This document shows positions 18,801-26,750 of a DNA stretch of 64,000 bases, piece by piece. This DNA is from Pectobacterium colocasium (GTDB lineage Bacteria; Pseudomonadota; Gammaproteobacteria; Enterobacterales; Enterobacteriaceae). The stretch lies in the NCBI RefSeq assembly GCF_020181655.1, contig NZ_CP084032.1:1736001-1800000 (forward strand), read 5' to 3'. Each line of letters starts with the position of its first letter. Position 1 is the first letter of the stretch. The translations under genes and the position numbers were made by a program. The notes under the pieces are model-generated. The model was not told where the DNA came from. It ran no database searches and saw only the letters and a program-made list of their open reading frames with translations.

Positions 18801-21397
18801 TACGCTTTGTGGCAGCAAAACTGACGAACAGAGCTGAAACTGCCCAGATTGCACAAGAAACTCACCAGTTCAGCCAAAAAATAGTTAATGAACTGGAACA
18901 AATTGCGAAGGAGTTAAAAGGAACGGTTAAAACCCTTTTCGGATCATCATCGGATGAGTTGAAAATATCAGTTGCGTGGGAGAAGCTTCAAATATGGATT
19001 GCGAATTCAGAGCAACTCTCTAAATGGGTTGCGTATCAGCATCGTGTCGCTCAGGCTCGAAAATATGGATTATCTGAGGTAGTAGAAAAACTCGCCTGTG
19101 GGGGGCTTTCGCTAAATTCTTCGATTTCCGCCGTAGAGCGTACCTATTTTGAGTCGTTACTTAAGGTTATGGCTCTTGAAGAACCCGATTTGGTTCGTTT
19201 TGATGGTGAGCTTCACTCTCGTCAGGTTACAGGATTCGCAGAGCTTGACCTTAAACGAATCAAAGCTGCCAGCCTTGAGGTTGTGCGTGCTCACCATAGG
19301 CAAATACCATCCAAGAGTGGTGGTGTTGGCCCTGTTGGTGTTTTGCGTTCAGAAATGGTGAAAAAAAGAGGTCATTTGCCGATTCGTCAGTTAATGCTAA
19401 AGGCTGGCGTGGCGATTCAGGCTTTAAAGCCAGTAATGATGATGAGTCCTTTATCCGTTGCCCAATTCCTTATCCCTGGCAGACAGAAATTCGATCTTCT
19501 GGTTATGGACGAAGCAAGTCAGATACAGCCAGTTGATGCAATTGGCGCAATTGCTCGCTGCAAACAGGTCGTAGTCGTTGGGGATGAACGCCAACTTCCA
19601 CCAACACGATTCTTCGCTAAAATGACAGAATCTGCCGCTAATGACGATGATGACGAGGTCTCTCAGGTCGCTGATATAGAGAGTGTGCTGGGCTTATTTG
19701 TTGCCAGAGGGTTACCTCAACGTATGTTGAGATGGCACTATCGTAGCCGTCATCAATCATTGATTGCTGTATCCAACAGTCAGTTCTATGAAAATAAGCT
19801 ATTTATTGTACCGAGTCCGTATACTCAGGAAGCGGGTATGGGTTTGCAATTCCACCATATTCCAGATGGTGTATTCGAATCAGGCGGAAAGGGAACCAAT
19901 ATTGTAGAAGCTAAAGCTGTCGCTAAAGCAATCATGGAACATGCTCGCAAATATCCTGAACAGTCGCTCGGTGTTGCAACATTTTCTGTTTCCCAACGCA
20001 AAGCTATTCAGGATGAACTTGAGTTATTACGTCGCTTGAACCCCGATCTGGAAGAGTTCTTTAATGCCCATCCGAGTGAGCCTTTCTTTGTTAAAAACCT
20101 TGAGAACGTGCAGGGGGATGAGCGTGATGTGATTATGATATCCGTTGGCTATGCCAGAAATGCACAAGGATACATGGCGATGCGTTTTGGTCCTCTGGGG
20201 TCTGAGGGAGGGGAACGAAGGTTGAATGTGTTAATCAGTCGAGCCAAACGGCGATGCGAGGTTTTCGCCTCAATCACAGATGAAGATATTGATTTGGAAC
20301 GAGCAAAGGGTAAGGGCGTATTTGCTTTTAAACTCTTCCTGCAATATGCACGTACTGGGCGTATATCTTTAGCTCAGCGTTCAGAAAAAGAAATGGATAG
20401 TATATTTGAAGAGCAGGTTGCTAATGCGCTGCAGAAAGCTGGTTATCAAGTCCATCCTCAGGTCGGTATCGCTGGATTCTTTATAGATTTAGCTATCGCC
20501 GATCCAGATATGCCGGGGAGATACATGATCGGTATTGAATGCGATGGTCGTGCTTATCACTCATCACGCTCTGCTCGTGAACGTGATCGCTTGCGTCAGG
20601 CTGTACTTGAAGATCATGGCTGGATTATCCACCGTATATGGAGTACCGATTGGTTCCATCGCCCAGAGGAACAACTGGAACGTACACTTCAAGCTATAGA
20701 GTCGGCAAAAAAAGAGCTGTCAGACCGAAATGAACAATTACGGCAGAGGGCACGTGCAGTACCTGTTGAGATTGTTACTGTTGATAGAGGGCCTATAGTT
20801 GAGATTGGCCTTGTTGATTCTGATATTCGAAATGAATCTGAAATTGCCTACCTGGAGGCAACTCCTGCAGCTAATATGAGTTATGAACTGCATGAAACAC
20901 CTCTAGGTATTCTCAGCGAAATGGTGGAACAGATTGTTGAAGTTGAATCTCCAATTCATCTAAGTGAAGTTATTACTAGGTTACGAACAGCTTGGGGATT
21001 GCAACGCGCAGGAGCTAGGATTGAGGCTGTTGTGAACAGGGCTGTTAATTTAGTCTGCAACAAAGGTAACATTCTTCAGGATGGACAATTTTTAGTACAT
21101 CAGAACTCAAAGATTATCTTACGAAACCGACAGCATGTTCAGTCATCGGGATTGCGTAAATCTGAAATGTTACCTCCTCAGGAAATAGCCGTAGGAATCG
21201 TTCAGGTAGTCAAAAATAACCTTGGTGCAACAGAAGATGAGATAATTATGTCTCTCTCTAGATCTCTCGGATTTAAAGCAACCAGTGGAACCCTACGCAA
21301 GGTCATTTCAGAGGTTATTGAACAGCTTCTGTTTAAAGGAGCTATCCTTAGAGAAGATACTCTGATCGTTGAAAATAAAGAGGCAGTCACAGAGTAA
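15821..21397 (+). CDS. DUF4011-SF1 helicase-nuclease protein, Hhe-like phage defence
   Basis: 1858 residues. In order: a DUF4011-type N-terminus (ELLDLSARNKLLNIPRSK, ~28-45); Walker A GPPGTGKSQTIAN at ~344; a long helical insertion (~450-1150); DEASQIQP (Walker B, ~1229) and VVGDERQLPP; the UvrD-like C-terminal motifs VQGDERDVIMISVGY (~1430) and LNVLISRAKRR (~1468); a Vsr/DUF559-like endonuclease domain with GIECDGRAYH (~1572); and a C-terminal DUF3320-like region. This combination is, as I recall it, that of Hhe, a single-gene antiphage system. AT-richer than its neighbours, so probably acquired. No strong ribosome site precedes ATG 15821, and an IS ends 49 bases upstream, so native promoter sequence may have been displaced. 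Confidence 0.85.
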   Translation: MNDNDDSLFKNNSLSLQQKLERARTELLDLSARNKLLNIPRSKTAKLLEIVDERSADIYRLLVKEGKVFTFLPGRAGRKGELIDDEDIETDSDDALVGEQLFAFDEDVDKNVSRAEHQDTKLQTRLTPKGLQKRLLDLYHDSKTLEEEQGVNILYLTLGTLKWIDPNNKENIRYAPLILIPVSLERGTAGDRFKLQVRQEEIIENLSLEAYLQRTHEILLPKFNTDEELHLSSYIDEVAQAVQIKPDWGVQENDITLGFFSFAKFLMYRDLDPENWPENDNITDQPLIQSLMVDGFNEKDEMLSDDASIDPFISPKDMLHIMDSDTSQTLAIHDVRRGKNLIIQGPPGTGKSQTIANVIASAVADGKTVLFVAEKMAALEVVKRRLDYSGVGDACLELHSNKANKRVFLEELKRVWELGSPRGEFPDTLVENLTDARDKLNEHPARLHKIYHPSTLSPYQVMGHLVRLRQLGQAPTDFSLENFEHWNDDDLKKRLDLVKEIVDRIQDIGLPNQHPWNGVGLEQILPMDVEKLLPRLQEIEGDIARIANDVASLSAELAVTPVPETFSSVEKLVEVAECINKGPDLSPKALTSAVWHDSVPAIKRLIVLGKQYQQIRLDLEKDITAEEIETPVVELEDALTRLPQDFQVNGFSVASSLVKPLAKLRLDAARLHEELGTQEGYYTVQEIERLIALGERIAAAPNASPDAFIASVWDHGVEKADELVESIASFRAVSEVISPKINEAAWSTDVLEARNLLASHTGIFRYLNGNWRKAKALVGSLLRDRSLPIDQQVLLLDELIKAQGERKKIQEGNDFGHSAFGSDWRGEKSDSSPLMALVEWMRTLRDVGPEARLLASRLVDREDVKLRTQQLNQLLQQVRSQLDVLWSSFGLSPEEHFTNQISINRVSLAFIEQKIQHLTEVDEQCARVMVKPPARIDERCQLVTRMIDLQKLIIELRAETPIAESAFDEQWKELSSDWDYLGLACSWLEQNSALRFVAAKLTNRAETAQIAQETHQFSQKIVNELEQIAKELKGTVKTLFGSSSDELKISVAWEKLQIWIANSEQLSKWVAYQHRVAQARKYGLSEVVEKLACGGLSLNSSISAVERTYFESLLKVMALEEPDLVRFDGELHSRQVTGFAELDLKRIKAASLEVVRAHHRQIPSKSGGVGPVGVLRSEMVKKRGHLPIRQLMLKAGVAIQALKPVMMMSPLSVAQFLIPGRQKFDLLVMDEASQIQPVDAIGAIARCKQVVVVGDERQLPPTRFFAKMTESAANDDDDEVSQVADIESVLGLFVARGLPQRMLRWHYRSRHQSLIAVSNSQFYENKLFIVPSPYTQEAGMGLQFHHIPDGVFESGGKGTNIVEAKAVAKAIMEHARKYPEQSLGVATFSVSQRKAIQDELELLRRLNPDLEEFFNAHPSEPFFVKNLENVQGDERDVIMISVGYARNAQGYMAMRFGPLGSEGGERRLNVLISRAKRRCEVFASITDEDIDLERAKGKGVFAFKLFLQYARTGRISLAQRSEKEMDSIFEEQVANALQKAGYQVHPQVGIAGFFIDLAIADPDMPGRYMIGIECDGRAYHSSRSARERDRLRQAVLEDHGWIIHRIWSTDWFHRPEEQLERTLQAIESAKKELSDRNEQLRQRARAVPVEIVTVDRGPIVEIGLVDSDIRNESEIAYLEATPAANMSYELHETPLGILSEMVEQIVEVESPIHLSEVITRLRTAWGLQRAGARIEAVVNRAVNLVCNKGNILQDGQFLVHQNSKIILRNRQHVQSSGLRKSEMLPPQEIAVGIVQVVKNNLGATEDEIIMSLSRSLGFKATSGTLRKVISEVIEQLLFKGAILREDTLIVENKEAVTE

Positions 21398-21407
21398 TTC
21401 AGGCCTC

Positions 21408-21440
21408 TCACGAACCCCATGCTTTGAATGGGGTTCGTGA
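21408..21440. terminator. Perfect 13-bp hairpin after the Hhe-like gene
   Basis: TCACGAACCCCAT (21408-21420) and ATGGGGTTCGTGA (21428-21440) pair perfectly around GCTTTGA, 10 bases after the stop. No T run follows on plus, so it may be a 3'-end stabiliser or a junction mark rather than a classic terminator. Confidence 0.5.
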
Positions 21441-21752
21441 ACCACTCAGGGTTACTAATAAATTACAGACCGTGTAAATCGTGGACTTTAAAGGGGTTAT
21501 CAGAAGGTTTAGGGTTGCATTTTTTTCCTGTCATTAAGAGGCATAGGGTGGTTGCACCATAATTGAACTCAAATGACCCCAGATAAGATGTTACTAACTG
21601 AATAGTGTATTTAGTCCTGAAATCAGGCCACCGTTCCCCCGAGACCAAAAATTTATCGTCCAGACTTAACCCAAAGACGTAGTCTGCGCAGGCATTGTGT
21701 TTTACACTGCGCGCTGCAAAAACTGAGCAGATAAACGATTAAGTAGGCGAGA
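21441..21752. other. Intergenic, no gene seen
   Basis: About 310 bases with only a short minus-strand frame (21463-21648) of unlikely composition and no ribosome site. The right part, near 21690-21750, should hold the promoter of the cold-shock-domain gene. Nothing else recognised. Confidence 0.45.
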
Positions 21753-22235
21753 ATGGCGATGAACGGAACGATCACAACCTGGTTTAAAGATAAAGGTTTT
21801 GGATTTATCAAAGATGAAAACGGCGATAACCGTTATTTTCATGTGATTAAGGTCGCCAATCCTGATCTGATTAAGAAAGATGCGGAGGTCACTTTCGAAC
21901 CCACCACGAATAACAAGGGGTTGTCAGCTTATGCTGTGAAAGTGGTGCCGGAAAGTAAATACATCTATATAGCGGGTGAGCGCCTTAAGCTCACGTCGAT
22001 TAAGTCTTATCTTGTTTACAGCGAAGAAGTGCCCGCCGACACCGGCATTGATAAAGAAAATGTGGTGCTGTCTGTGGGGATACTGATGAATAGTATCAGG
22101 CCGAAATCAACCGCTAAGCCGGGTGAAATGCGCTCGCTGAAAAAACTGGCGATCACCACCTTCCAGGGAACGACGTTAATCTTCTCGGAAGATGAGATAG
22201 ACATCGATGCCACGGCGAAACTGCTCAAGGTCTGA
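21753..22235 (+). CDS. Cold-shock-domain protein with C-terminal extension
   Basis: 160 residues. The first ~65 form a cold-shock domain: GTITTWFKDKGFGFIKDE holds the RNP1-like nucleic-acid-binding strand, and YFHVIKV stands at RNP2, where the usual FVHFS is altered. The remaining ~95 residues (KYIYIAGERLKLTSIKSYL onward) are a separate domain I cannot name. It may bind single-stranded nucleic acid. The start could be ATG 21753 or 21759; AGGCGAG lies just before. Relatives are found on plasmids as well as chromosomes. Confidence 0.75.
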   Translation: MAMNGTITTWFKDKGFGFIKDENGDNRYFHVIKVANPDLIKKDAEVTFEPTTNNKGLSAYAVKVVPESKYIYIAGERLKLTSIKSYLVYSEEVPADTGIDKENVVLSVGILMNSIRPKSTAKPGEMRSLKKLAITTFQGTTLIFSEDEIDIDATAKLLKV

Positions 22236-22368
22236 CATCATTCGGACTGATCCTGTGCCGAAATCTCTGCGCCACTCATAAGCAGAATTTCGGCATTGTT
22301 TCTGCTCGCTCCCTCCAAACGCACTCCACACCGCGATCGCGTCCTGCAATCTGGCACTGCTTCAAAAA

Positions 22369-22388
22369 TTACAGGTATAATCCTGTAA
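22369..22388. promoter_or_regulatory. Palindrome over the probable -10 of yaiL
   Basis: TTACAGG-TATAAT-CCTGTAA: two perfect 7-bp arms flank a consensus -10 hexamer 33 bases before ATG 22415. This geometry suits a repressor that blocks RNA polymerase; the protein is unknown. Confidence 0.5.
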
Positions 22389-22414
22389 ATTATTCAACGG
22401 GTTTAGGAACGAAG

Positions 22415-22954
22415 ATGACAAAGCTCACCTTACAAGAGCAGATGCTAAAAGCGGGATTAGTGACCAGCAAAAAAATGGCCAAAGTCCAAAGAACGGCGAA
22501 AAAATCACGCGTTCAGGCTCGTGAAGCAAGAGAGGCTGTGGAAGAAAATAAAAAAGCACAGCTTGAGCGTGATAAACAGCTAAGCGAACAACAAAAACAA
22601 GCTACTTTATCTAAAGAGTATAAAGCTCAGGTGAAGCAGCTTATTGAAATGAACAGAATCAATATCTCAAAAGGCGATATTGGTTTTAACTTCACAGATA
22701 ATAATTTAATTAAAAAAATAACTGTGGATAAGCTGACTCAGGCTCAGCTGATTAGCGGTCGCCTCGCCATTGCGCGTTTGGTGATTGATAGCAGTGGCGA
22801 GAGTGAATACGCGATTATTCCCGCGATCGTAGCCGATAAAATTGCACAGCGAGATGCGAGCAGTATTGTATTAAATAGTGCGCTGAGTCAGGAAGAGCAA
22901 GACGAAGACGATCCGTACGCTGATTTTAAAGTGCCTGATGATTTAATGTGGTAA
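22415..22954 (+). CDS. yaiL: DUF2058 protein YaiL
   Basis: 179 residues. The N-terminal ~65 residues are strongly basic and helical (LTLQEQMLKAGLVTSKKMAKV), likely a coiled coil; a compact domain follows (NISKGDIGFNFTDNNLIKKI), then an acidic tail. This is the layout of E. coli YaiL, a nucleoprotein or polysaccharide-linked protein of uncertain role. GGTTTAGGAACG precedes ATG 22415. Monocistronic, ending in a terminator it shares with the convergent mesD. Confidence 0.88.
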   Translation: MTKLTLQEQMLKAGLVTSKKMAKVQRTAKKSRVQAREAREAVEENKKAQLERDKQLSEQQKQATLSKEYKAQVKQLIEMNRINISKGDIGFNFTDNNLIKKITVDKLTQAQLISGRLAIARLVIDSSGESEYAIIPAIVADKIAQRDASSIVLNSALSQEEQDEDDPYADFKVPDDLMW

Positions 22955-22983
22955 TTAACGTTTTTCCGATGCGTATATAGATG

Positions 22984-23005
22984 AAAAGCCCTTACGGGCT
23001 TTTCA
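22984..23005. terminator. Bidirectional terminator between yaiL and mesD
   Basis: AAAAGCCC (22984-22991), loop TTAC, GGGCTTTT (22996-23003). The A and T runs at each side make it work in both directions for the convergent genes. Confidence 0.85.
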
Positions 23006-23066
23006 TTAAGGCTTATGTATCGCTCAACTCGGACTGAACCCGCTTCAAGCGATCTGCCTGGCGACG

Positions 23067-24098
23067 TTATTTAGCCAAGAGTTCTTTTCGGACGATTGCC
23101 GCGCCGGCACTTAACGCATTGAGTTTGCCTCTTGCGACGAGACGAGATAAAGGCGTCATGCCACAGTTGGTAGACGGATAGAGCTTGTCAGCATCCACAA
23201 ACTGAAGGGCTTTTCGTAACGTATCGGCGACTTCCTCTGGCGTCTCAATGGTATTGGTTGCCACGTCAATGGCACCTACCATCACTTTTTTACCGCGAAT
23301 GAGTTCAATAAGATCCATTGGAACCCGAGAGTTCTGACATTCCAGTGAAATGATATCGATAGCCGATGTTTGCAGTTTAGGAAAAATTTCTTCATATTGC
23401 CGCCACTCAGACCCCAGCGTCTTTTTCCAATCGGTATTGGCTTTGATGCCATAGCCATAGCAAATGTGCACCGCAGTTTCACATTTAAGCCCTTCAACGG
23501 CTCTTTCTAACGCGGCAATGCCCCAATCATTCACCTCATCAAAGAAAACATTAAATGCAGGCTCATCAAATTGGATAATGTCGACACCCGCCGCCTCTAA
23601 CTCTTTAGCTTCTTGATTCAGAATGGTGGCAAATTCCCAGGCGAGTTTTTCGCGACTTTTATAGTGGCTATCATAAAGCGTATCGATCATTGTCATGGGG
23701 CCAGGCAGGGCCCATTTAATCGGTTGCGTAGTTTGTTGACGTAAAAATTTGGCGTCTTCAACAAAAACGGGCTTTTGGCGAACCACTGCACCAATGACTG
23801 TCGGCACGCTCGCGTCATAGCGATTACGAATTTTAACGATCTCACGTTTCTCGAAATCAACACCGCTGAGGTGTTCAATAAACGTCGTGACAAAATGTTG
23901 ACGCGTTTGCTCGCCATCACTGACAATGTCAATCCCCGCTTGCTGTTGCTCTGCCAGGCTTAAACGTAGCGCATCTTGTTTACCCTCAATCAATTCCTCA
24001 CCTTGCAATTTCCAGGGTGACCACAGTGTTTCAGGCTGCGCCAGCCAAGAGGGTTTAGGTAAGCTGCCAGCGGTTGAGGTGGGTAGCAATATTTTCAT
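23067..24098 (-). CDS. mesD: Core-MetE methionine synthase, MesD type
   Basis: 343 residues covering only the C-terminal catalytic barrel of cobalamin-independent MetE. The zinc ligands are recognisable as H211 and C213 (HICYG), E253 (SLECQ) and C312 (STNCGM). The folate-binding N-terminal half of full MetE is missing. In the work that defined Mes proteins, the MesD group needs oxygen and the DUF1852 protein MesX and does not use methyl-folate. Here the mesX-like gene lies 30 bases upstream in the same operon, which supports the assignment. The methyl donor is unknown. Confidence 0.87.
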   Translation of the reverse strand: MKILLPTSTAGSLPKPSWLAQPETLWSPWKLQGEELIEGKQDALRLSLAEQQQAGIDIVSDGEQTRQHFVTTFIEHLSGVDFEKREIVKIRNRYDASVPTVIGAVVRQKPVFVEDAKFLRQQTTQPIKWALPGPMTMIDTLYDSHYKSREKLAWEFATILNQEAKELEAAGVDIIQFDEPAFNVFFDEVNDWGIAALERAVEGLKCETAVHICYGYGIKANTDWKKTLGSEWRQYEEIFPKLQTSAIDIISLECQNSRVPMDLIELIRGKKVMVGAIDVATNTIETPEEVADTLRKALQFVDADKLYPSTNCGMTPLSRLVARGKLNALSAGAAIVRKELLAK

Positions 24099-24128
24099 AA
24101 TAATCAGTGACCTTGTATGTTTGGTTAA

Positions 24129-25106
24129 TCAAAGAACGTAATTAGCAGACCATTGCTCAAGAATAGCGTGGTATGGTTTGATGAAGTTTTTCTCCGTAAA
24201 CTTTCCCTGCTCGATAGCCAACAGGCTACGTTCTTCTCGATCATAAACAATTTGAGTGAAGGAATGATCCTGATGATTCAGGCTTGGCTGATAGCATTGA
24301 CCTGCCGGAGAGTTCGCATTGTAAATCTCAGGTCGGTAAATCTTTTGAAACGTCTCCATCGTGCTGATGGTACTGATCAGCTCAAGATTCGTATAATCAC
24401 TCAGTAAGTCACCAGAAAAATAGAAGGCCAAAGGCGCAACGCTATTTGGCGGCATAAAATAGCGAGCCTGTAATCCCATTTTATGGAAGTATTGGTCGGT
24501 CAATGAATATTCATCTTGCTGGTATTCGATGCCTAATACGGGATGTTGATTTCCAGTCCTGTGATAGGTGTTTTTACTTGAAACACTGAGGCATATCACT
24601 GGCGCTTTACTAAAATTCTCTTTATAGCTCTTCGAGTTCACGAAGCATTTAAAGATATTGCCATGCAACTCGCCAAAGTTATCTGGGGTGCTAAATCCAG
24701 GGTTGCTTTTATTATGATCTGACAGCAATACGCTAAAATCATAATCTCGCACGTAGGAAGAGAAATTATTCCCTACAATGCCTTCAATGCGCGCGTTGGT
24801 TTCTTTATCAACAACATTCGTTTTCAATATTTCAATGACAGGGAAGGTGTTGCCATTGCCTTCAATATCAATTTCAACGGAAATGATATCGAGTTCAACA
24901 GCGTAACGATCGCTTTTAGGGTTATCCCAATGCGCCAGAGAATTGAAACGGTTGTCAATCATTGTTAAGGCATTGCGCAAGTTTTCCTGGCGGTTCTTGC
25001 CTCTCGCCAAATTCGCAAAATTGGTCGTGATACGCGTATTTTCGGACGGGTTATAGTTCTCATCGAAACGCGTGTTCTTAATCGTAAATGTAAAATTCGT
25101 ATTCAT
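24129..25106 (-). CDS. mesX: DUF1852 protein MesX, partner of MesD
   Basis: 325 residues with no membrane segment and the DUF1852 pattern throughout (FTFTIKNTRFDENYNPSENT near the start, SLNHQDHSFTQIVYDREERS near the end). DUF1852 genes sit almost always beside a core-MetE gene, and MesX is required for MesD-dependent methionine synthesis in Acinetobacter; its chemistry is unresolved. It is the first gene of a two-gene leftward operon. The upstream region has repeated TTGTCTCTA elements that could serve regulation. Confidence 0.85.
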   Translation of the reverse strand: MNTNFTFTIKNTRFDENYNPSENTRITTNFANLARGKNRQENLRNALTMIDNRFNSLAHWDNPKSDRYAVELDIISVEIDIEGNGNTFPVIEILKTNVVDKETNARIEGIVGNNFSSYVRDYDFSVLLSDHNKSNPGFSTPDNFGELHGNIFKCFVNSKSYKENFSKAPVICLSVSSKNTYHRTGNQHPVLGIEYQQDEYSLTDQYFHKMGLQARYFMPPNSVAPLAFYFSGDLLSDYTNLELISTISTMETFQKIYRPEIYNANSPAGQCYQPSLNHQDHSFTQIVYDREERSLLAIEQGKFTEKNFIKPYHAILEQWSANYVL

Positions 25107-25577
25107 CGCGATCTAACATCCTAATTGTTGATATCAACCTGGTTTTATGTCTTTCTTTTCGAAGATTTTCAGGTCTTATCATTCAGCAGATTTCATATTG
25201 TCTCTAGCAGCTTGTCTCTAACTACTGCAATTGCACAATTTATGCCAGAGTCACTGCGTGAGTAAAAGTGATTTAATTTCAATAGACATGAACCATCTTC
25301 ATGACTTGGGGGACGGCCCGCATCGGTGCCGTTGTAAAGCCCTCTGTTAAATAAATTTTGTTTTTATAATTCATGTGGTTAGTGATGTTTGCTTACATGG
25401 CTTCATGGTAAGGCTAAAGTGGAAAACTTACCAGTTTTTCACGTCTAAGGGACTGAGGCGTCTGCGTTTGGCTCCTTGCCCTACATGGATGACAGGAAAA
25501 CGAACTAAGAATGGTATTATCCCAGTCAGATGATGCATGCATCAACGGACGTAGACCTTAACCCCTGAGGATGGCTT
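25107..25577. promoter_or_regulatory. Intergenic promoter region of mesXD and ymjA
   Basis: 470 bases between divergent genes. TTGTCTCTA occurs at 25199-25207 and again at 25212-25220 (13-bp step), with further GTCTT elements at 25149 and 25173 that could be weak MetJ-type half sites on the mesX side. The rest holds no open frame worth calling. ymjA is preceded by CTGAGGATGGCTT. Confidence 0.45.
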
Positions 25578-25823
25578 ATGAACAATGAAATACCGCTTAA
25601 ATTTTATGACATCACGGATGAGTATGCGACGGAATCTGAAAAGCCGGTGAGCGAGTCAGAACGTGGCGCACTGGCGCGCTATTTCCAACTGCTGATCACT
25701 CGTTTAATGAATAACGAAGAAATCAGTGAAGAGGCGCAGAAGGAGATGGCCCGTGACGCTGGGATCGACGCGCATCGTATTGATGAGATCGCGACATTCC
25801 TGAATCAATGGGGCAATGAGTAA
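25578..25823 (+). CDS. ymjA: DUF2543 protein YmjA
   Basis: 81 residues, acidic and soluble, nearly the same length and pattern as E. coli Ymj[21 protein letters not shown] at the start, [20 protein letters not shown] in the middle, and [15 protein letters not shown] at the end. Function unknown. Single gene, start ATG 25578 with GAGG just upstream. Confidence 0.85.
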   Translation: MNNEIPLKFYDITDEYATESEKPVSESERGALARYFQLLITRLMNNEEISEEAQKEMARDAGIDAHRIDEIATFLNQWGNE

Positions 25824-26019
25824 CGCTCATTCAGGGCATATTGAAAAAGATGCAAGGTGAGTGTGGAGATACCCGCTGCACAGCTTAACTCATAGTTATA
25901 AGCGGCTAAAAAACATCCCGCCTGTATTTTCTGAAGCGGGATTTTCACATTGCCAGTTCCTTACCGGGGCAAGTCAGGGCAGGGAACGTATTCGATCAAT
26001 ATCGCGTACTAAATAGTAT

Positions 26020-26352
26020 TTAGACTGTCTGTGGCTGTAACTGATAAACCCATGCCGTAACCTGATGGTTTTCGGCTGTAGTAACCATAACCTCAACGCG
26101 ATCGTAGCCCTCTTCAAATTCATCCAGCATTGGCCAGTGTGCCTCAAGGTTAGCGGACGAAAACAGGTAACCGCTAACGCGCGACCCGCGATCATCCAGG
26201 ACTATCCCAGGAAAATCTGCGGCGGCACCCCAACCACGCTCATAAAACGTGCCTGTGACGTAACCCGGCAGCCAGTCTCCACCGATGTTTTCCAAAATAT
26301 AGGCATTTTCGTGACCCGGGCGCAGCGTACCGTAGACAAACAAGCGTTCCAT
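26020..26352 (-). CDS. Gamma-glutamylcyclotransferase-like protein (YtfP/AIG2 fold)
   Basis: 110 residues with the family's substrate loop FVYGTLRPGHEN at residues 5-16 and the general-base Glu in LDEFEEGYDR (E78). Related enzymes turn gamma-glutamyl amino acids or gamma-glutamylamines into 5-oxoproline, but many bacterial members have no proven substrate. Small, cytoplasmic, single gene; the start ATG at 26352 fits the family N-terminus exactly. Confidence 0.85.
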   Translation of the reverse strand: MERLFVYGTLRPGHENAYILENIGGDWLPGYVTGTFYERGWGAAADFPGIVLDDRGSRVSGYLFSSANLEAHWPMLDEFEEGYDRVEVMVTTAENHQVTAWVYQLQPQTV

Positions 26353-26750
26353 TTTTCCTCGTCAATCGAAATAGTGAATATCCAAAGGGTGAAGAGCAAT
26401 ACTCACGTTAGGGCTTAATAAAGCGGTTCGCAACAGGTTCTTCAGCGCTGATGAGCGGGTGCGGAGTGAATTGTATTTTCCGCATCTGGGGCCGGGGGCA
26501 ATAGGTACTACCATTGCTGCTGTACTGCATGACGTTAACCGTACGCCAGTCCTTTGCGGACGTACTGCGCATCCGCAATGAGTTCTGCGTCACGATGATG
26601 GTGGAATTGTGGTGCCAGGACCGGTATTGAGCAATTTGGTGACTATCAGCCATCCATTCGATCTAGTGTTTGTCGCGGTGACAACGACGTCATTCAACCT
26701 GACGTTATTCATAGTATATTGAGAGCATTGTTTACTATCAGGCTGAGTAC
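26353..26750. other. Intergenic, no gene seen
   Basis: About 400 bases. Short frames exist on both strands (an 81-codon one on minus at 26408-26653), but none has a ribosome site or a recognisable pattern. The right end holds the promoter of the MerR-type gene (AT-rich at 26700-26745). Confidence 0.45.

Noticed and set aside
26408..26653. 81-codon minus-strand frame before the MerR-type gene
   Set aside because: No ribosome site, no family pattern, and the opposite strand is equally open in places.
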